DNA of 64,000 nt from Claveliimonas bilis (GCF_020892095.1 NZ_AP024845.1:2604001-2668000), one strand, 5' to 3'. Positions 23,386 to 32,354 are shown, counted from the stretch's first letter. Notes: generated by a model not told the origin, from the letters alone. Made by a program: numbers and translations.

Positions 23386-25377
23386 TTACAATTTGTAAGC
23401 GGCCTCAAAACCTTCCCACATAGCGAAGCTTGCCTGGCGGGCTCTCACCGCGTCGCCGATTGCATATACTTCAGGAATAAATGTCTTCAGTTCTTCGGAA
23501 AGCGGATCGTAATTTCGGGAACCGAGGCCGAAAAGTACATAATCAAATCCGCGGAGCCATTCCTCCGTGCCGTCTGCTCTTTGTACTTTTACGTCGTGAT
23601 CTGTTACTTCCAGGATTTTGGAATTTACGTTAATATCCACACCTTTGCTCTTGAGCTTCCGTACCATTGGAGTACGGTTCGGCGCGCAGACATTGGTGAG
23701 AAGCTGGGGCAGCATCTCCACCATTGTGACTTCCACATCACCGATGCTGGCTTCAAATCCCCTGGTAAAGGAATTAGGACGTGCATTTTCGAGAAGAACT
23801 TCTGCAGTCTCACAGGCAACGGCGCCGCCTCCCAATACGCAGACACGTCCTCGCGGAATGACAATCTTGCCGCGTAAGAAATCGTGAGCTGTACGGACCG
23901 GATAATCCTGTGTTCCTTTGATCGGCGGGATCAAAGGTCTTGCGCCGGTAGCTACGATCACGGCGTCAGGAGCAAATTCCCGAACTGCTTCTACAGTGCC
24001 CGTTTTGCCAAACTCAAAAGTTACACCGGCTTTTTTAGCGCGATAGTTTAAGTGCACCATCCATTTGGTCATTTCCTGTTTGCCGGGGGCAACAACAGCC
24101 AGATTCAGCTGTCCGCCGATTTTTTTATCAGCTTCCCAGACAGTAACCTGGTGTCCTCTTTCTGCAGCTGTGACAGCAGCCATCATACCTCCGGGACCGG
24201 CGCCCACCACCAGTACCTTCTTGGATTTTTCAGCCGGAACTTCCGGAAAATCATATTCTCTTCCGACTCTCGGATTGATATGGCATCTGCACTGTGGACT
24301 TGCCTCGCTGCGGGTGATACAGCTTCCGCCGCAGCTTGCGCATGGCGTGATATCATCAAACCGGTTTTCATAGGCTTTTTTGCACAGATCAGGATCTGCA
24401 AGAAGCGGACGTCCCATAGATACACCGTCTACTAGACCGCGCTCTACAATATCTGCTGCATAGCGGATATCATTGATCTTTCCAACAACAAAAACAGGGA
24501 TATTTACTACTTTTTTGATTTCAGATGCTTCATATACATTTACACCGATGCTCTTGTTCTGGCAGGGGATGATATGCTCCAGTCCTTCATACTGGGTACC
24601 GCCGGAAACTTCAAGCATATCGACTCCGGCCGCTTCAAATTTGGGAGCCAGGTACAACATATCTTCGAGAGAGTTGCCTCCGATCATACGTTCGTCGCCG
24701 GAAATACGCAGGAAGATCGGAAAATCCCGGCTTACATTTTTCCGGACTTCTTCAATGACTTCCAGAATAAATCTTGCGCGGTTGTCCAGACCTCCGCCGT
24801 ATTCATCCATTCGTTTGTTGCGGAGAGGAGACAGGAAAGAACCGGGAAGCATATAGGCGTGAGCGCAGTGAAGACTGACGCCGCCGCATCCGGCTTCTTC
24901 CGCCCGGCGTGCAGCCTGACCGTACTGTTTTACGATCTTTTGGATTTCTTTTACCGTAACAGGACGGCTGACATGACAGTTGGCGTTTACATTGGCAGAA
25001 GGTCCGAGAGGTGCGATCTTACGGTATCCGCAAATAGATTCGGGACCTGCATGGATGATTTGAGGAATCAGAACACTGCCTGCCTCCCTGACGCGTTCTG
25101 CAAACTGTTTAAACTGTGGAACAAGACTGTCTTTATCCAGAGATGTCGTGTTTCCCATATAAGGATATTTGCTGTCGACAGTTACAGCGTCGATTACAAT
25201 ATAGCCGGTGCCGCCCTCGGCGCGCCGTACAAAAATATCCGCCAGCTTTTTCGGGACGGATCCGTCTGCTGCTTCATAATCCATACTCATAGGAGCCATT
25301 GCCACTCTGTTCTTCAGAGTGGTTCTTCCAATCTGAATAGGACTGAAAAGCTTTGAATTTTTCATATCTGTTATCAT
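23386..25377 (-). CDS. baiH: BaiH-like NADH:flavin oxidoreductase (old yellow enzyme with FeS/FAD)
   Basis: A 663-residue member of the 2,4-dienoyl-CoA reductase branch of old yellow enzymes. An FMN TIM barrel (residues 1-340, with LKNRVAMAPMSMDYEAADGS and SLHCAHAYMLPGSFLSP) is followed by a 4Fe-4S site CASCGGSC plus a fourth Cys, and a Rossmann FAD/NAD part (VVGAGPGGMMAAVTAAERGH, CVLGGGAVACE). Long segments match my memory of C. scindens BaiH almost residue for residue, making this the best conserved bai gene here. BaiH oxidises the steroid A ring at C4-C5, classically of 7-beta-hydroxy substrates. AGGAGG precedes ATG 25377. It is transcribed divergently from baiCD. Confidence 0.9.
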   Translation of the reverse strand: MITDMKNSKLFSPIQIGRTTLKNRVAMAPMSMDYEAADGSVPKKLADIFVRRAEGGTGYIVIDAVTVDSKYPYMGNTTSLDKDSLVPQFKQFAERVREAGSVLIPQIIHAGPESICGYRKIAPLGPSANVNANCHVSRPVTVKEIQKIVKQYGQAARRAEEAGCGGVSLHCAHAYMLPGSFLSPLRNKRMDEYGGGLDNRARFILEVIEEVRKNVSRDFPIFLRISGDERMIGGNSLEDMLYLAPKFEAAGVDMLEVSGGTQYEGLEHIIPCQNKSIGVNVYEASEIKKVVNIPVFVVGKINDIRYAADIVERGLVDGVSMGRPLLADPDLCKKAYENRFDDITPCASCGGSCITRSEASPQCRCHINPRVGREYDFPEVPAEKSKKVLVVGAGPGGMMAAVTAAERGHQVTVWEADKKIGGQLNLAVVAPGKQEMTKWMVHLNYRAKKAGVTFEFGKTGTVEAVREFAPDAVIVATGARPLIPPIKGTQDYPVRTAHDFLRGKIVIPRGRVCVLGGGAVACETAEVLLENARPNSFTRGFEASIGDVEVTMVEMLPQLLTNVCAPNRTPMVRKLKSKGVDINVNSKILEVTDHDVKVQRADGTEEWLRGFDYVLFGLGSRNYDPLSEELKTFIPEVYAIGDAVRARQASFAMWEGFEAAYKL

Positions 25378-25776
25378 AAAACTTCCTCCTGAACGTTTGT
25401 TTTAATAAAATAATAAACGAACTGAAAGAGGGAGAATGCACATTTTTTTGTCAATCAAGCTACATTTTCAAAAAAAATCGTGAGAAAGTATTTCTGTAAA
25501 ACAGGACATTTATTTAAAAATCACTACAAAATTCAGAGAGAACTCTTGGCAATTAGACAATAGTGATATTAAAAATCGAAATTTTGTACATTGTTTGTAT
25601 ATAATAATCAAATTTTTGCTCCTGCAGGAATGTAAAGATAGTGTTAAAATTTAAACAACTTTTAAGGATTACAGCTATGTAATCTGTTCATCACCATTAT
25701 AAAACTAAATACTGAAATGAAATACTATGAATTATATTCAAACATTTTCTGACAGGTAATTCCCGTATCTGCCAGA
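25378..25776. promoter_or_regulatory. AT-rich divergent promoter region between baiH and baiCD
   Basis: About 400 non-coding bases separate the two divergent start regions. They are much richer in A and T than the genes. TATAATAAT near 25600 and several TTGACA/TTGTAC-like hexamers occur, but no -35/-10 pair with proper spacing stands out for either strand, as expected for activator-dependent promoters. No gene was found in it. Confidence 0.55.
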
Positions 25777-25806
25777 AGGAGGATACAGATGAAAGATCTG
25801 TATTAA
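25777..25806 (+). promoter_or_regulatory. Leader mini-ORF with strong SD and overlapping hairpin before baiCD
   Basis: AAGGAGG (25777-25783) is followed six bases later by ATG (25789) opening a five-codon frame, MKDLY-stop. ATACAGAT (25783-25790) and ATCTGTAT (25796-25803) form a perfect 8-bp hairpin across its start codon. The real baiCD start is 41 bases further on with a weaker ribosome site. This could be a translated leader that tunes baiCD translation; function is inferred. Confidence 0.45.
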
Positions 25807-25829
25807 GAAAAGAGAGGATGGTTTGGAAA

Positions 25830-27752
25830 ATGAGTTATGACGCATTGTTTTCACCGATTAAACTGAGAGGACTGGAGCTGAAAAACAGAGTAGTTCTCCC
25901 GGGGATGAATACAAAGATGGCCAAAAACAAACATGATGTAGCGGAAGACCTGACAGGATATCATGGAGCGATCGCAGCAGGAGGCTGCGGACTGAATATT
26001 GTGGAGATTGCTACAATCTGTCCGGAATGTCACGCCTATCTGTATCTTGGCCTTTATAATGAGCACCACAGAGATGAGCTGAAGAAGATTGTAGATGCGA
26101 TCCATGAAAACGGTGGAAAGGCTGCTGTGCAGATCTGGCATGGAGGATTTGTTCCCCAGGAGTTTTTTGATAAAACGAATAAGCTGGAAACACCGGACAA
26201 TCTTACAGTAGAGCGTATTCATGAAATTATCAAACAGTACGGGCAGGCGGCAAAATTTGCCGTGGAAGCCGGATTTGATGCGCTGGAATTTCACGGAGCG
26301 CACACTTATCTGCCTCATGAATTTATGAATCCTTCTTTGAATCAGAGAACAGATGAGTACGGCAATCAGAGCCTGGAAAACCGCTGCCGCTTCAGTCTGG
26401 AGGTAATCCGGGAAATGCGTGCAAATATGCCGGATGATATGCCTTTGATCATGCGTATCGACGCCATTGATGAGATGCTTCCAAAGGTTACAACAGTAGA
26501 AGAAACCATCCAGTTTATCAACTGGGCAGAAGAAGCCGGCGTGGATGCCATGGATCTTTCCAGAGGGAATGCCCGCAGTCTTGCAACTGTTTATGAGGTT
26601 CCTCCTTATAATTTGGAGCCGGGATTTAATATGGATAATATTGCAGCAATAAAAAAAGGTATTCACATTCCTGTTATCGGAGTGGGACGTGTCAATATGC
26701 CGGGACTTGCAGATGAACTGATCCGCGAAGGAAAGATCGATATGATCGCGGTTGGAAGAGGACAGCTGGCTGATCCACAGTGGTGCAATAAGGCAAAAGA
26801 AGGCCGCGAGGAGGATATCCGCCGCTGTATCGGATGTACAGAAGGATGTTATGACAAGGTTATCGATCCGAATGCGAAACATATTACCTGTACGAGAAAT
26901 CCTATGCTTTGTCTGGAATACAAAGGACTTCCAAAAGCTGAAACGCCAAAGAATGTTATGGTGATCGGCGGAGGTATCGGCGGTCTGGTTACAGCAGAAT
27001 TTCTGAAAGCGCGGGGACACAATCCAACGATCTACGAAGCGGCGGAAAATCCGGGAGGAAGATTTGTGCTGGCAGGAAAAGCACCTAAGAAGCAAGAATT
27101 TGCTGCCGCTGTAGAATGGGAAATTGAGCAGTGCAGGAAGAAAGGTATTGAGATCAAGACTGGTACAAAAGTAACACCGGAGCTGATTGAAGAAGTAAAG
27201 CCGGATCATGTCATCATAGCAACCGGCTCTGAATATGTAAAACCGGATATTCCGGGAATTGATGGAGCAGACGTTGTTTCTGCAGAAGATATTCTGACAG
27301 ATAAAGCAGAGGCCAAAGGAGAAGTGCTGATCCTGGGCGGTGGTCTGATCGGCTGTGAGACAGCCCAGTATCTGATCAACAAAGGCGTGAAGGATGTCCG
27401 TATTATGGATAAAAAGCGTGTCGGAAACAAGATGGGTATGCTGCGTACGATGTTCCTTGATATCGAGTATCCGGGCAAGACGATCCAGAAGAGCAACCGA
27501 AGCAATATCACAAGCATCGGCGACCATGAGATTACATATAAGTTTACAGATAAATTCAAAAAGACAAGCGAGAAAACCCGCCATTTTGACACTCTTGTAA
27601 TTTCTGTAGGAACGACATCCCGGAAGACAGAGGATCTGAAAGCAAAATGTGAAGAATTGGGAATCGCTTATGATGTAATTGGTGACGCGAAGAAAGTAGG
27701 AATGGGTATTGATGCGACAGCCGACGCATACGCAGTTGGAATGAGCGTATAA
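25830..27752 (+). CDS. baiCD: BaiCD-like 3-oxo-delta4-steroid oxidoreductase
   Basis: A 640-residue old yellow enzyme paralogue of baiH. The FMN barrel carries LELKNRVVLPGMNTKMAKN and LEFHGAHTYLPHEFMNPSLN; the 4Fe-4S site is CIGCTEGC with a later Cys in ITCTRNP; two Rossmann loops follow (VIGGGIGGLVTAEFL and ILGGGLIGCETAQYL). The start SYDALFSPIKLRGLELKNR and the NTKMAKNKHD segment are what I recall of C. scindens BaiCD, which forms the C4-C5 double bond of 3-oxo-7-alpha-hydroxy bile acyl-CoA. ATG 25830 fits the family start; ATG 25818 would add MVWK and sits too close to GAGAGG. It is followed by baiE after 23 bases. Confidence 0.88.
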   Translation: MSYDALFSPIKLRGLELKNRVVLPGMNTKMAKNKHDVAEDLTGYHGAIAAGGCGLNIVEIATICPECHAYLYLGLYNEHHRDELKKIVDAIHENGGKAAVQIWHGGFVPQEFFDKTNKLETPDNLTVERIHEIIKQYGQAAKFAVEAGFDALEFHGAHTYLPHEFMNPSLNQRTDEYGNQSLENRCRFSLEVIREMRANMPDDMPLIMRIDAIDEMLPKVTTVEETIQFINWAEEAGVDAMDLSRGNARSLATVYEVPPYNLEPGFNMDNIAAIKKGIHIPVIGVGRVNMPGLADELIREGKIDMIAVGRGQLADPQWCNKAKEGREEDIRRCIGCTEGCYDKVIDPNAKHITCTRNPMLCLEYKGLPKAETPKNVMVIGGGIGGLVTAEFLKARGHNPTIYEAAENPGGRFVLAGKAPKKQEFAAAVEWEIEQCRKKGIEIKTGTKVTPELIEEVKPDHVIIATGSEYVKPDIPGIDGADVVSAEDILTDKAEAKGEVLILGGGLIGCETAQYLINKGVKDVRIMDKKRVGNKMGMLRTMFLDIEYPGKTIQKSNRSNITSIGDHEITYKFTDKFKKTSEKTRHFDTLVISVGTTSRKTEDLKAKCEELGIAYDVIGDAKKVGMGIDATADAYAVGMSV

Positions 27753-27775
27753 TACTAAGGAAAGGACAGGATATT

Positions 27776-28324
27776 ATGACAATTGAAGAACGTCTTGAGG
27801 CATTGGAAAAAGAAGTGCAGCAGCTGAAGGATGTACAGGCAATTAAAGAACTGAAGAGCAGATATTTCTGCGCAATGGATACAAAGGACTGGGAAGCGAT
27901 GGAAGCCACTATGGCACCGGATATTGAGACATCATACTCTGATGGTAAACTGGTATTCCACGGTCCGAAAGAGATTACAAATTATCTGGCAGAAACGATG
28001 CCGAAAACAGAAATCACTCTGCATCAGGGACATAATCCGCAGATCTGGTTTGAGAGCGATACAGTTGCCTATGGAAAATGGTATCTGCAGGATGATCTGC
28101 TTTTTGATAAGGGTGATACTTATGAAGGTCTGGAGATCAGGGGGTCTGCTATTTACACGGATAAATATGTAAAGATTGACGGACAGTGGCTGATCCAGGA
28201 TACCGGATATCTCCGCATTTTTGAGGAGTCATCCCAAAGAGATGCGACACACCGTGTTCGTATCAGTATGTTCCGCCCTGCTACAAAGAAAAAGAAAATC
28301 GCAAAAAGAAAAACAACAAAATAA
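27776..28324 (+). CDS. baiE: BaiE-like bile acid 7-alpha-dehydratase
   Basis: A 182-residue NTF2/SnoaL-fold protein. BaiE catalyses loss of the 7-alpha-hydroxyl, the committing step of 7-dehydroxylation. The start TIEERLEALEKEV and the segment SYSDGKLVFHGPKE correspond to BaiE. The residues I recall as catalytic in C. scindens BaiE (Tyr30, Asp35, His83, Asp106, Arg146) are present as Tyr30, Asp35, His83, Asp106 and Arg147, the shift being due to a one-residue insertion near position 115. The protein is about 16 residues longer than usual because of a Lys-rich tail (TKKKKIAKRKTTK). AAGGAAAGGACAGG precedes the ATG. It is co-transcribed with baiCD. Confidence 0.88.
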   Translation: MTIEERLEALEKEVQQLKDVQAIKELKSRYFCAMDTKDWEAMEATMAPDIETSYSDGKLVFHGPKEITNYLAETMPKTEITLHQGHNPQIWFESDTVAYGKWYLQDDLLFDKGDTYEGLEIRGSAIYTDKYVKIDGQWLIQDTGYLRIFEESSQRDATHRVRISMFRPATKKKKIAKRKTTK

Positions 28325-28336
28325 GAAAGAAAAACA

Positions 28337-28380
28337 GCAAATATGCCGCTGTGCCTGTTTTGGTATAGCGGTATATTTGC
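28337..28380. other. Long intercistronic stem-loop after baiE
   Basis: GCAAATATGCCGCT (28337-28350) pairs with AGCGGTATATTTGC (28367-28380) with a single G-T wobble and a 16-base loop. There is no T run on the plus strand, so it is a weak terminator at best; it may separate or protect the baiCD-baiE message from the following glycan genes. Confidence 0.6.
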
Positions 28381-28429
28381 AAAAACGGCGATTTGAACAG
28401 ACAAGACGGGAAGAGAAGAGGTGGGAAAG

Positions 28430-29545
28430 ATGCTGCGGGAATATCGCAGAAAAATTTACAAAAAAATCCGTTTTGAGACATGGTACCGCAAAGGTAATTA
28501 TTATTGGCGCAAACGGGATAAGATGGATGAGATCATTGAGAAGTACAAAGGCCCGGAAGCCTTTGAGGACCGTCGGTATCTTCGCAGGCTGAAGAGGGAT
28601 ATGATCCGGAGTCTTTTTAAATATGGTTCTTACTACAGCGAATACTTTCTCTATGATTATGAAGGGAAAGATCCGGAATACCGGGCGTCTTTCATTACAG
28701 AAGGAATACGAATGAGTTTTTATCCCCGGATGAATAAACGAAAAAACACCGACATTTTGGAAAATAAATACAGGACGTATAAGAAATTTGAGAATATGTA
28801 CAAGCGGGAAGTCATCCGCATCAGAAAAAATGAAGATCCGACCCAGGAAAATTTGAAAAAGCTGCAGGAATTTGCCGGCCGTCATGGTGAGTATGTAGTG
28901 AAACCGGTATATGCAGCATTTGGGAAGGCAGTGAGAATTGAAAATATCGCCATGTACGATTCGGTAGAAGACGCCCACGAGCATTACCGGAAATATGGCG
29001 CTGTTATAGAAGAAAAAATCGAACAGGGATGGGAGATGGCCCGCATACACGAAGGGTCCGTCAATACACTCCGCATTCCTACTGTTATTATCCGAAACGA
29101 AAAAAACGAGCCGGAGATCAGGTTGTTTCATCCTTCTCTTAGAATGGGAAGGGAGGGCAGCTTTGTAGATAATTTCAGCGCCGGCGGGATCAGCGCACTG
29201 ATCGATCCGGACAGCGGAGTGATCTATACGGACGGCGCTGATAAAAAAGGCCACAGTTATGAGTGCCACCCGGACAGTAAAGTGAAGTTTAAGGGGTTCG
29301 GGATTCCCCGGTGGGAGGAAGCTGTAGCAATGGTAAAGGAAGCAGCGATGATGATCCCGGACAACCATTACTGCGGATGGGATCTGGCTTTTGCCAGGGA
29401 CAGAGGCTGGTGCATGGTTGAAGCAAACTGTACGGCGCAGATGGGAGCTATGCAGATGGTGGAAAAAAAAGGACGCAGGCATGAGCTGGAGGATCTGATC
29501 ACACAGATGCAGGAGAAGAGGGATTGTGATGAAGCAGTTAGATGA
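28430..29545 (+). CDS. Sugar-transfer-type ATP-grasp protein 1
   Basis: A 371-residue ATP-grasp enzyme of the sugar-transfer-associated kind (ATPgrasp_ST). The basic N-terminal 100 residues precede the fold: YVVKPVYAAFGKAVRI binds the nucleotide, IEEKIEQG, VNTLRIPTV, VDNFSAGGISALIDPDSG, HPDSKVKFKGFGIPRW and the metal site GWDLAFARDRGWCMVEAN follow in the usual order. ATP-grasp enzymes join a carboxylate to an amine or similar group through an acyl phosphate; in glycan loci they are thought to attach amino acids. ATG 28430 is chosen over GTG 28421 for its AAGAGG. It overlaps the next gene by 17 bases. Confidence 0.82.
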   Translation: MLREYRRKIYKKIRFETWYRKGNYYWRKRDKMDEIIEKYKGPEAFEDRRYLRRLKRDMIRSLFKYGSYYSEYFLYDYEGKDPEYRASFITEGIRMSFYPRMNKRKNTDILENKYRTYKKFENMYKREVIRIRKNEDPTQENLKKLQEFAGRHGEYVVKPVYAAFGKAVRIENIAMYDSVEDAHEHYRKYGAVIEEKIEQGWEMARIHEGSVNTLRIPTVIIRNEKNEPEIRLFHPSLRMGREGSFVDNFSAGGISALIDPDSGVIYTDGADKKGHSYECHPDSKVKFKGFGIPRWEEAVAMVKEAAMMIPDNHYCGWDLAFARDRGWCMVEANCTAQMGAMQMVEKKGRRHELEDLITQMQEKRDCDEAVR

Positions 29546-30584
29546 AGTCAAAAGATATCTGAACGCAAGGAAGCATATACGGCAATTTGCAGGTGAGTAT
29601 GCAGAAAAATCCGGAGAGGATCCAAAAGATGTGGAGCGGGATATCCTGCAGGCTAAGAAGAGGAACCACATTTCATTTGCAGAATATGAATGGACGGGGT
29701 ATTATCACCTGACTCCGGAACAGAAGAAGACAATCTCTACGCTTTGGACACGGATGGAATTTCGGAAGCAATTTACAGACAGACGTTATATCGGAATGCT
29801 TATGAATAAGTATATCTTTTCAAAAGTGTTTGGGGATTTTTATGGCCGATGGTGCATGCGTGCGTCTGAAGCAGATGCCAAAAGCTTAAGAGAAATGGCA
29901 AAAGAGAGCGGCCGTGTTGTTTACAAACCTAATTGCAAAGGAATGGGGCAGGGAATCCGCGTTCTTTCTGCCAGGACAGAGGAAGAGGCAAAGGAAGCTC
30001 TGCAATATATTCAAAAAAGCGGCGGCGGGATTGTGGAGGAGTATATCTGCCAGGATGATCTGTTAACCTCGCTGAATCCCAATGCCGTCAGTGTGATCCG
30101 GTTTTATTCTGCCAGTTCTCCGGAAGGCGAATTTCTCTTTGCTCCGGTGCTTACAGTGGCGCATAAGAATAAAATTTCCAACGGCTGCAAGGATGCACTG
30201 ACTGCAATGGTGGATATCCGGACGGGAGAAGTGCTGACTGATGCAGTAGACCAGAACAGTGGGGAGATCTATCAGGCACATCCGTCCACCGGAATGGCAT
30301 TCAAGGGATTGAAGCTGAATAATTGGGATAAGACGATCCAAATGATGCGACGGGCGCTGCCTCTTGGAAGAAAAATATCCAACATCGGATGGGATGTGGC
30401 TCTTACAAAAGAAGGACCGATTCTGGTGGAGGCCAATACAATACCGGGTTTTATGACGGCACAGTATGCAGGATTCGGATGGATCACAGACGGATACGGT
30501 TACCAGCCTCTCTTTGATGCGGTGCATGGCAAGTCCTTTGAAGACGACGGACGTTATGAGAGAGTGGTCCTGAAGCTGGAATAG
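29529..30584 (+). CDS. Sugar-transfer-type ATP-grasp protein 2
   Basis: A 351-residue paralogue of the preceding gene. Nucleotide-binding VVYKPNCKGMGQGIRVLSA, VEEYICQDD, NAVSVIRFYSA, an AMVDIRTG segment, HPSTGMAFKGLKLNNW and the metal-binding GWDVALTKEGPILVEAN mark the ATPgrasp_ST fold. The FSAGG loop of the other copies reads SNGCKDAL here, so the substrate pocket probably differs. Translation is coupled to the upstream gene by overlap. It likely adds a different residue or acts at a different position of the same glycan. Confidence 0.8.
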   Translation: MKQLDEVKRYLNARKHIRQFAGEYAEKSGEDPKDVERDILQAKKRNHISFAEYEWTGYYHLTPEQKKTISTLWTRMEFRKQFTDRRYIGMLMNKYIFSKVFGDFYGRWCMRASEADAKSLREMAKESGRVVYKPNCKGMGQGIRVLSARTEEEAKEALQYIQKSGGGIVEEYICQDDLLTSLNPNAVSVIRFYSASSPEGEFLFAPVLTVAHKNKISNGCKDALTAMVDIRTGEVLTDAVDQNSGEIYQAHPSTGMAFKGLKLNNWDKTIQMMRRALPLGRKISNIGWDVALTKEGPILVEANTIPGFMTAQYAGFGWITDGYGYQPLFDAVHGKSFEDDGRYERVVLKLE

Positions 30585-30630
30585 TGCAAAGGAGGTGGGA
30601 TATCGCCGAATACAAAGAGGAGTATGCAAG

Positions 30631-31464
30631 ATGGCAGATAAGATCAGGGTATATTACAGTAAAATTCACAATATGGGAGATCTGCTGAATAAACTGATCA
30701 TTGAGAAGTGCTTTGGCTATGAGACGGTACGCTGTTCTTTTCTGGAGGGAGAGATGTGTGCCATCGGAAGCTGCCTTGGAATGTATACCTTGCACGGTAC
30801 TGTGCCTATGCGGATACAGCAAAGGATCAACGGGATCCAAAAGCCCCATGTGTCCATCTGGGGAACTGGTTTTATCAATTATACAGACTGTGAAGGCAGC
30901 TTTTTTAAAAGAGATATGAATTTCTGCGCGGTTCGGGGAGAACTTACAAGAAAAGCAGTGGAAAAGATGAGGAAGAAAAGGCTGGATATTCCCACGGCAG
31001 ACGCCGGGATTTTGGCGGCAGAAGTGCTGGAGAGCCTTCCACGAAAACGCTATGACGTAGGTGTCATCCCCCATCTTTGTGATCTTCAGGATCCCAGGGC
31101 GGCAAATCTTCATCAGGAGTATGAAAATGCCCGCTTCATCAGTGTGAAGGAGGAGCCGCTGGAGGTGATCCGGCAGATTGCAGAATGCCGCTTTATTCTT
31201 TCCAGCAGTCTTCACGGGCTTATTATAGCAGACAGTATGGGGATTCCCAATCTGCACGTGGAATTTGGAGACAGACTGTTGGGGGATGGATACAAATTCG
31301 ACGATTATTATTCCGCTTACGGGTTGACACATAAGCCCTATGATATGCGCACAGAGCCCCTTCCGGAGCTTGCCTGGATCCAAGAACAGTACAGGATCCG
31401 TCCGGAAGCGGTGGAAACAAAAAAGAAAGCTTTACGGGAAGTATTTCCTTTTCCGGTAAAGTAA
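30631..31464 (+). CDS. Polysaccharide pyruvyl transferase family protein
   Basis: A 277-residue protein of the PF04230 family, which adds pyruvate ketals to sugars or transfers related groups. Hallmarks are the N-terminal NMGDLLNKLIIEK, VSIWGTGFINY, FCAVRGELTRKAV and the signature SSSLHGLIIADSMGIPN near residue 190. ATG 30631 follows GAGGAG at nine bases; a GTG at 30595 is also open but less likely. It is the only non-ATP-grasp modifying enzyme in the cluster and suggests an acidic group on the finished glycan. Confidence 0.85.
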   Translation: MADKIRVYYSKIHNMGDLLNKLIIEKCFGYETVRCSFLEGEMCAIGSCLGMYTLHGTVPMRIQQRINGIQKPHVSIWGTGFINYTDCEGSFFKRDMNFCAVRGELTRKAVEKMRKKRLDIPTADAGILAAEVLESLPRKRYDVGVIPHLCDLQDPRAANLHQEYENARFISVKEEPLEVIRQIAECRFILSSSLHGLIIADSMGIPNLHVEFGDRLLGDGYKFDDYYSAYGLTHKPYDMRTEPLPELAWIQEQYRIRPEAVETKKKALREVFPFPVK

Positions 31465-31475
31465 GGAGTTGCCTT

Positions 31476-32354
31476 ATGGAGAAAAAACTGATCACAGTGA
31501 TCATTCCGACTTATAATAGGAAGAAAAAGCTTCTGGAATGCATCAGCAGCATCCTTGAGCAGACTTACGAACATATTGAAGTGCTGGTAGTGGATGATGC
31601 TTCTACGGACGGAACAGAAGAAATTTTTCAGAGAAAAACAGATCCCCGTCTCCGATACATACGTTATGAAACCAACAGAGGAGCCTGTTACGCCAGAAAC
31701 TGCGGAGCTGCCCTGGCAAAAGGGGAATTGCTGGCCTTTCAGGACAGTGACGATCTGTGGCATCCTAAGAAGCTGGAGAAACAGTATGCATGGCTTCTTT
31801 CCAACAAAGCCGATCTGTGTTTCTGCGGGATGAACCGGATATCAGAGAAAGGTAGCCGGTTCTATTTTCCGGTACATCCTTTCAGGGCCGGCCATGAATT
31901 GGAGGCCTTTCTTGCAGAAAACAGAGCGGGAACACAGACTATGCTGATGTACAGGCATGTGTGGGAAAGGCTGCAGTTTGATGAGACGATAAAACGCTAC
32001 CAGGACTGGGACTTTGGCATTCGCGCGGCAAAGCAGTTTGTACTTTGCTATCTGCCGGAAGCCCTGGTGGAATCTAAGGTGGGAGAAGACAGTATATCTG
32101 CCAGAGTGACTTCCTATCCCCATCTGCGAAGGCTGTACGATAAGCATGCGCTTTTGTACCGCCAGTATCCGGCCAGCGATGCAGTGATGAACCGGCGGCT
32201 GGGGAAGAGAGTGCATGCTGCAGATCCTGCTTTGGCAGCGGAGCATTTCAGAAAAAGTTTTGCCCTAAGCCATAGCTTCTATGATCTGGGCTATTGGACG
32301 GCAGATCGGATAAGGTCAGCAATGAAGGAAAGAGGGAGGAAGAGGGAAGGATGA
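31476..32354 (+). CDS. Family 2 glycosyltransferase A
   Basis: A 292-residue GT-A fold glycosyltransferase. The start ITVIIPTYNRKKKLLECI, the nucleotide Asp pair in VVDDASTDGT, the ARNCGAALAKGE segment and the metal-binding LAFQDSDDLW are standard GT2 features; RYQDWDFGIRAAK contains the likely catalytic acid region. It has no clear membrane segment, so it acts on the cytoplasmic face, building the repeat unit. It overlaps the following gene by four bases (ATGA). Confidence 0.9.
   Translation: MEKKLITVIIPTYNRKKKLLECISSILEQTYEHIEVLVVDDASTDGTEEIFQRKTDPRLRYIRYETNRGACYARNCGAALAKGELLAFQDSDDLWHPKKLEKQYAWLLSNKADLCFCGMNRISEKGSRFYFPVHPFRAGHELEAFLAENRAGTQTMLMYRHVWERLQFDETIKRYQDWDFGIRAAKQFVLCYLPEALVESKVGEDSISARVTSYPHLRRLYDKHALLYRQYPASDAVMNRRLGKRVHAADPALAAEHFRKSFALSHSFYDLGYWTADRIRSAMKERGRKREG

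Noticed and set aside
25851-27584. 577-codon open frame antisense to baiCD
   Set aside because: It lies wholly opposite a gene with strong family motifs, has no ribosome site, and encodes a Cys/His/Ile-rich composition typical of a shadow frame. The same holds for 28229-29671 and 60585-61955 on the minus strand.
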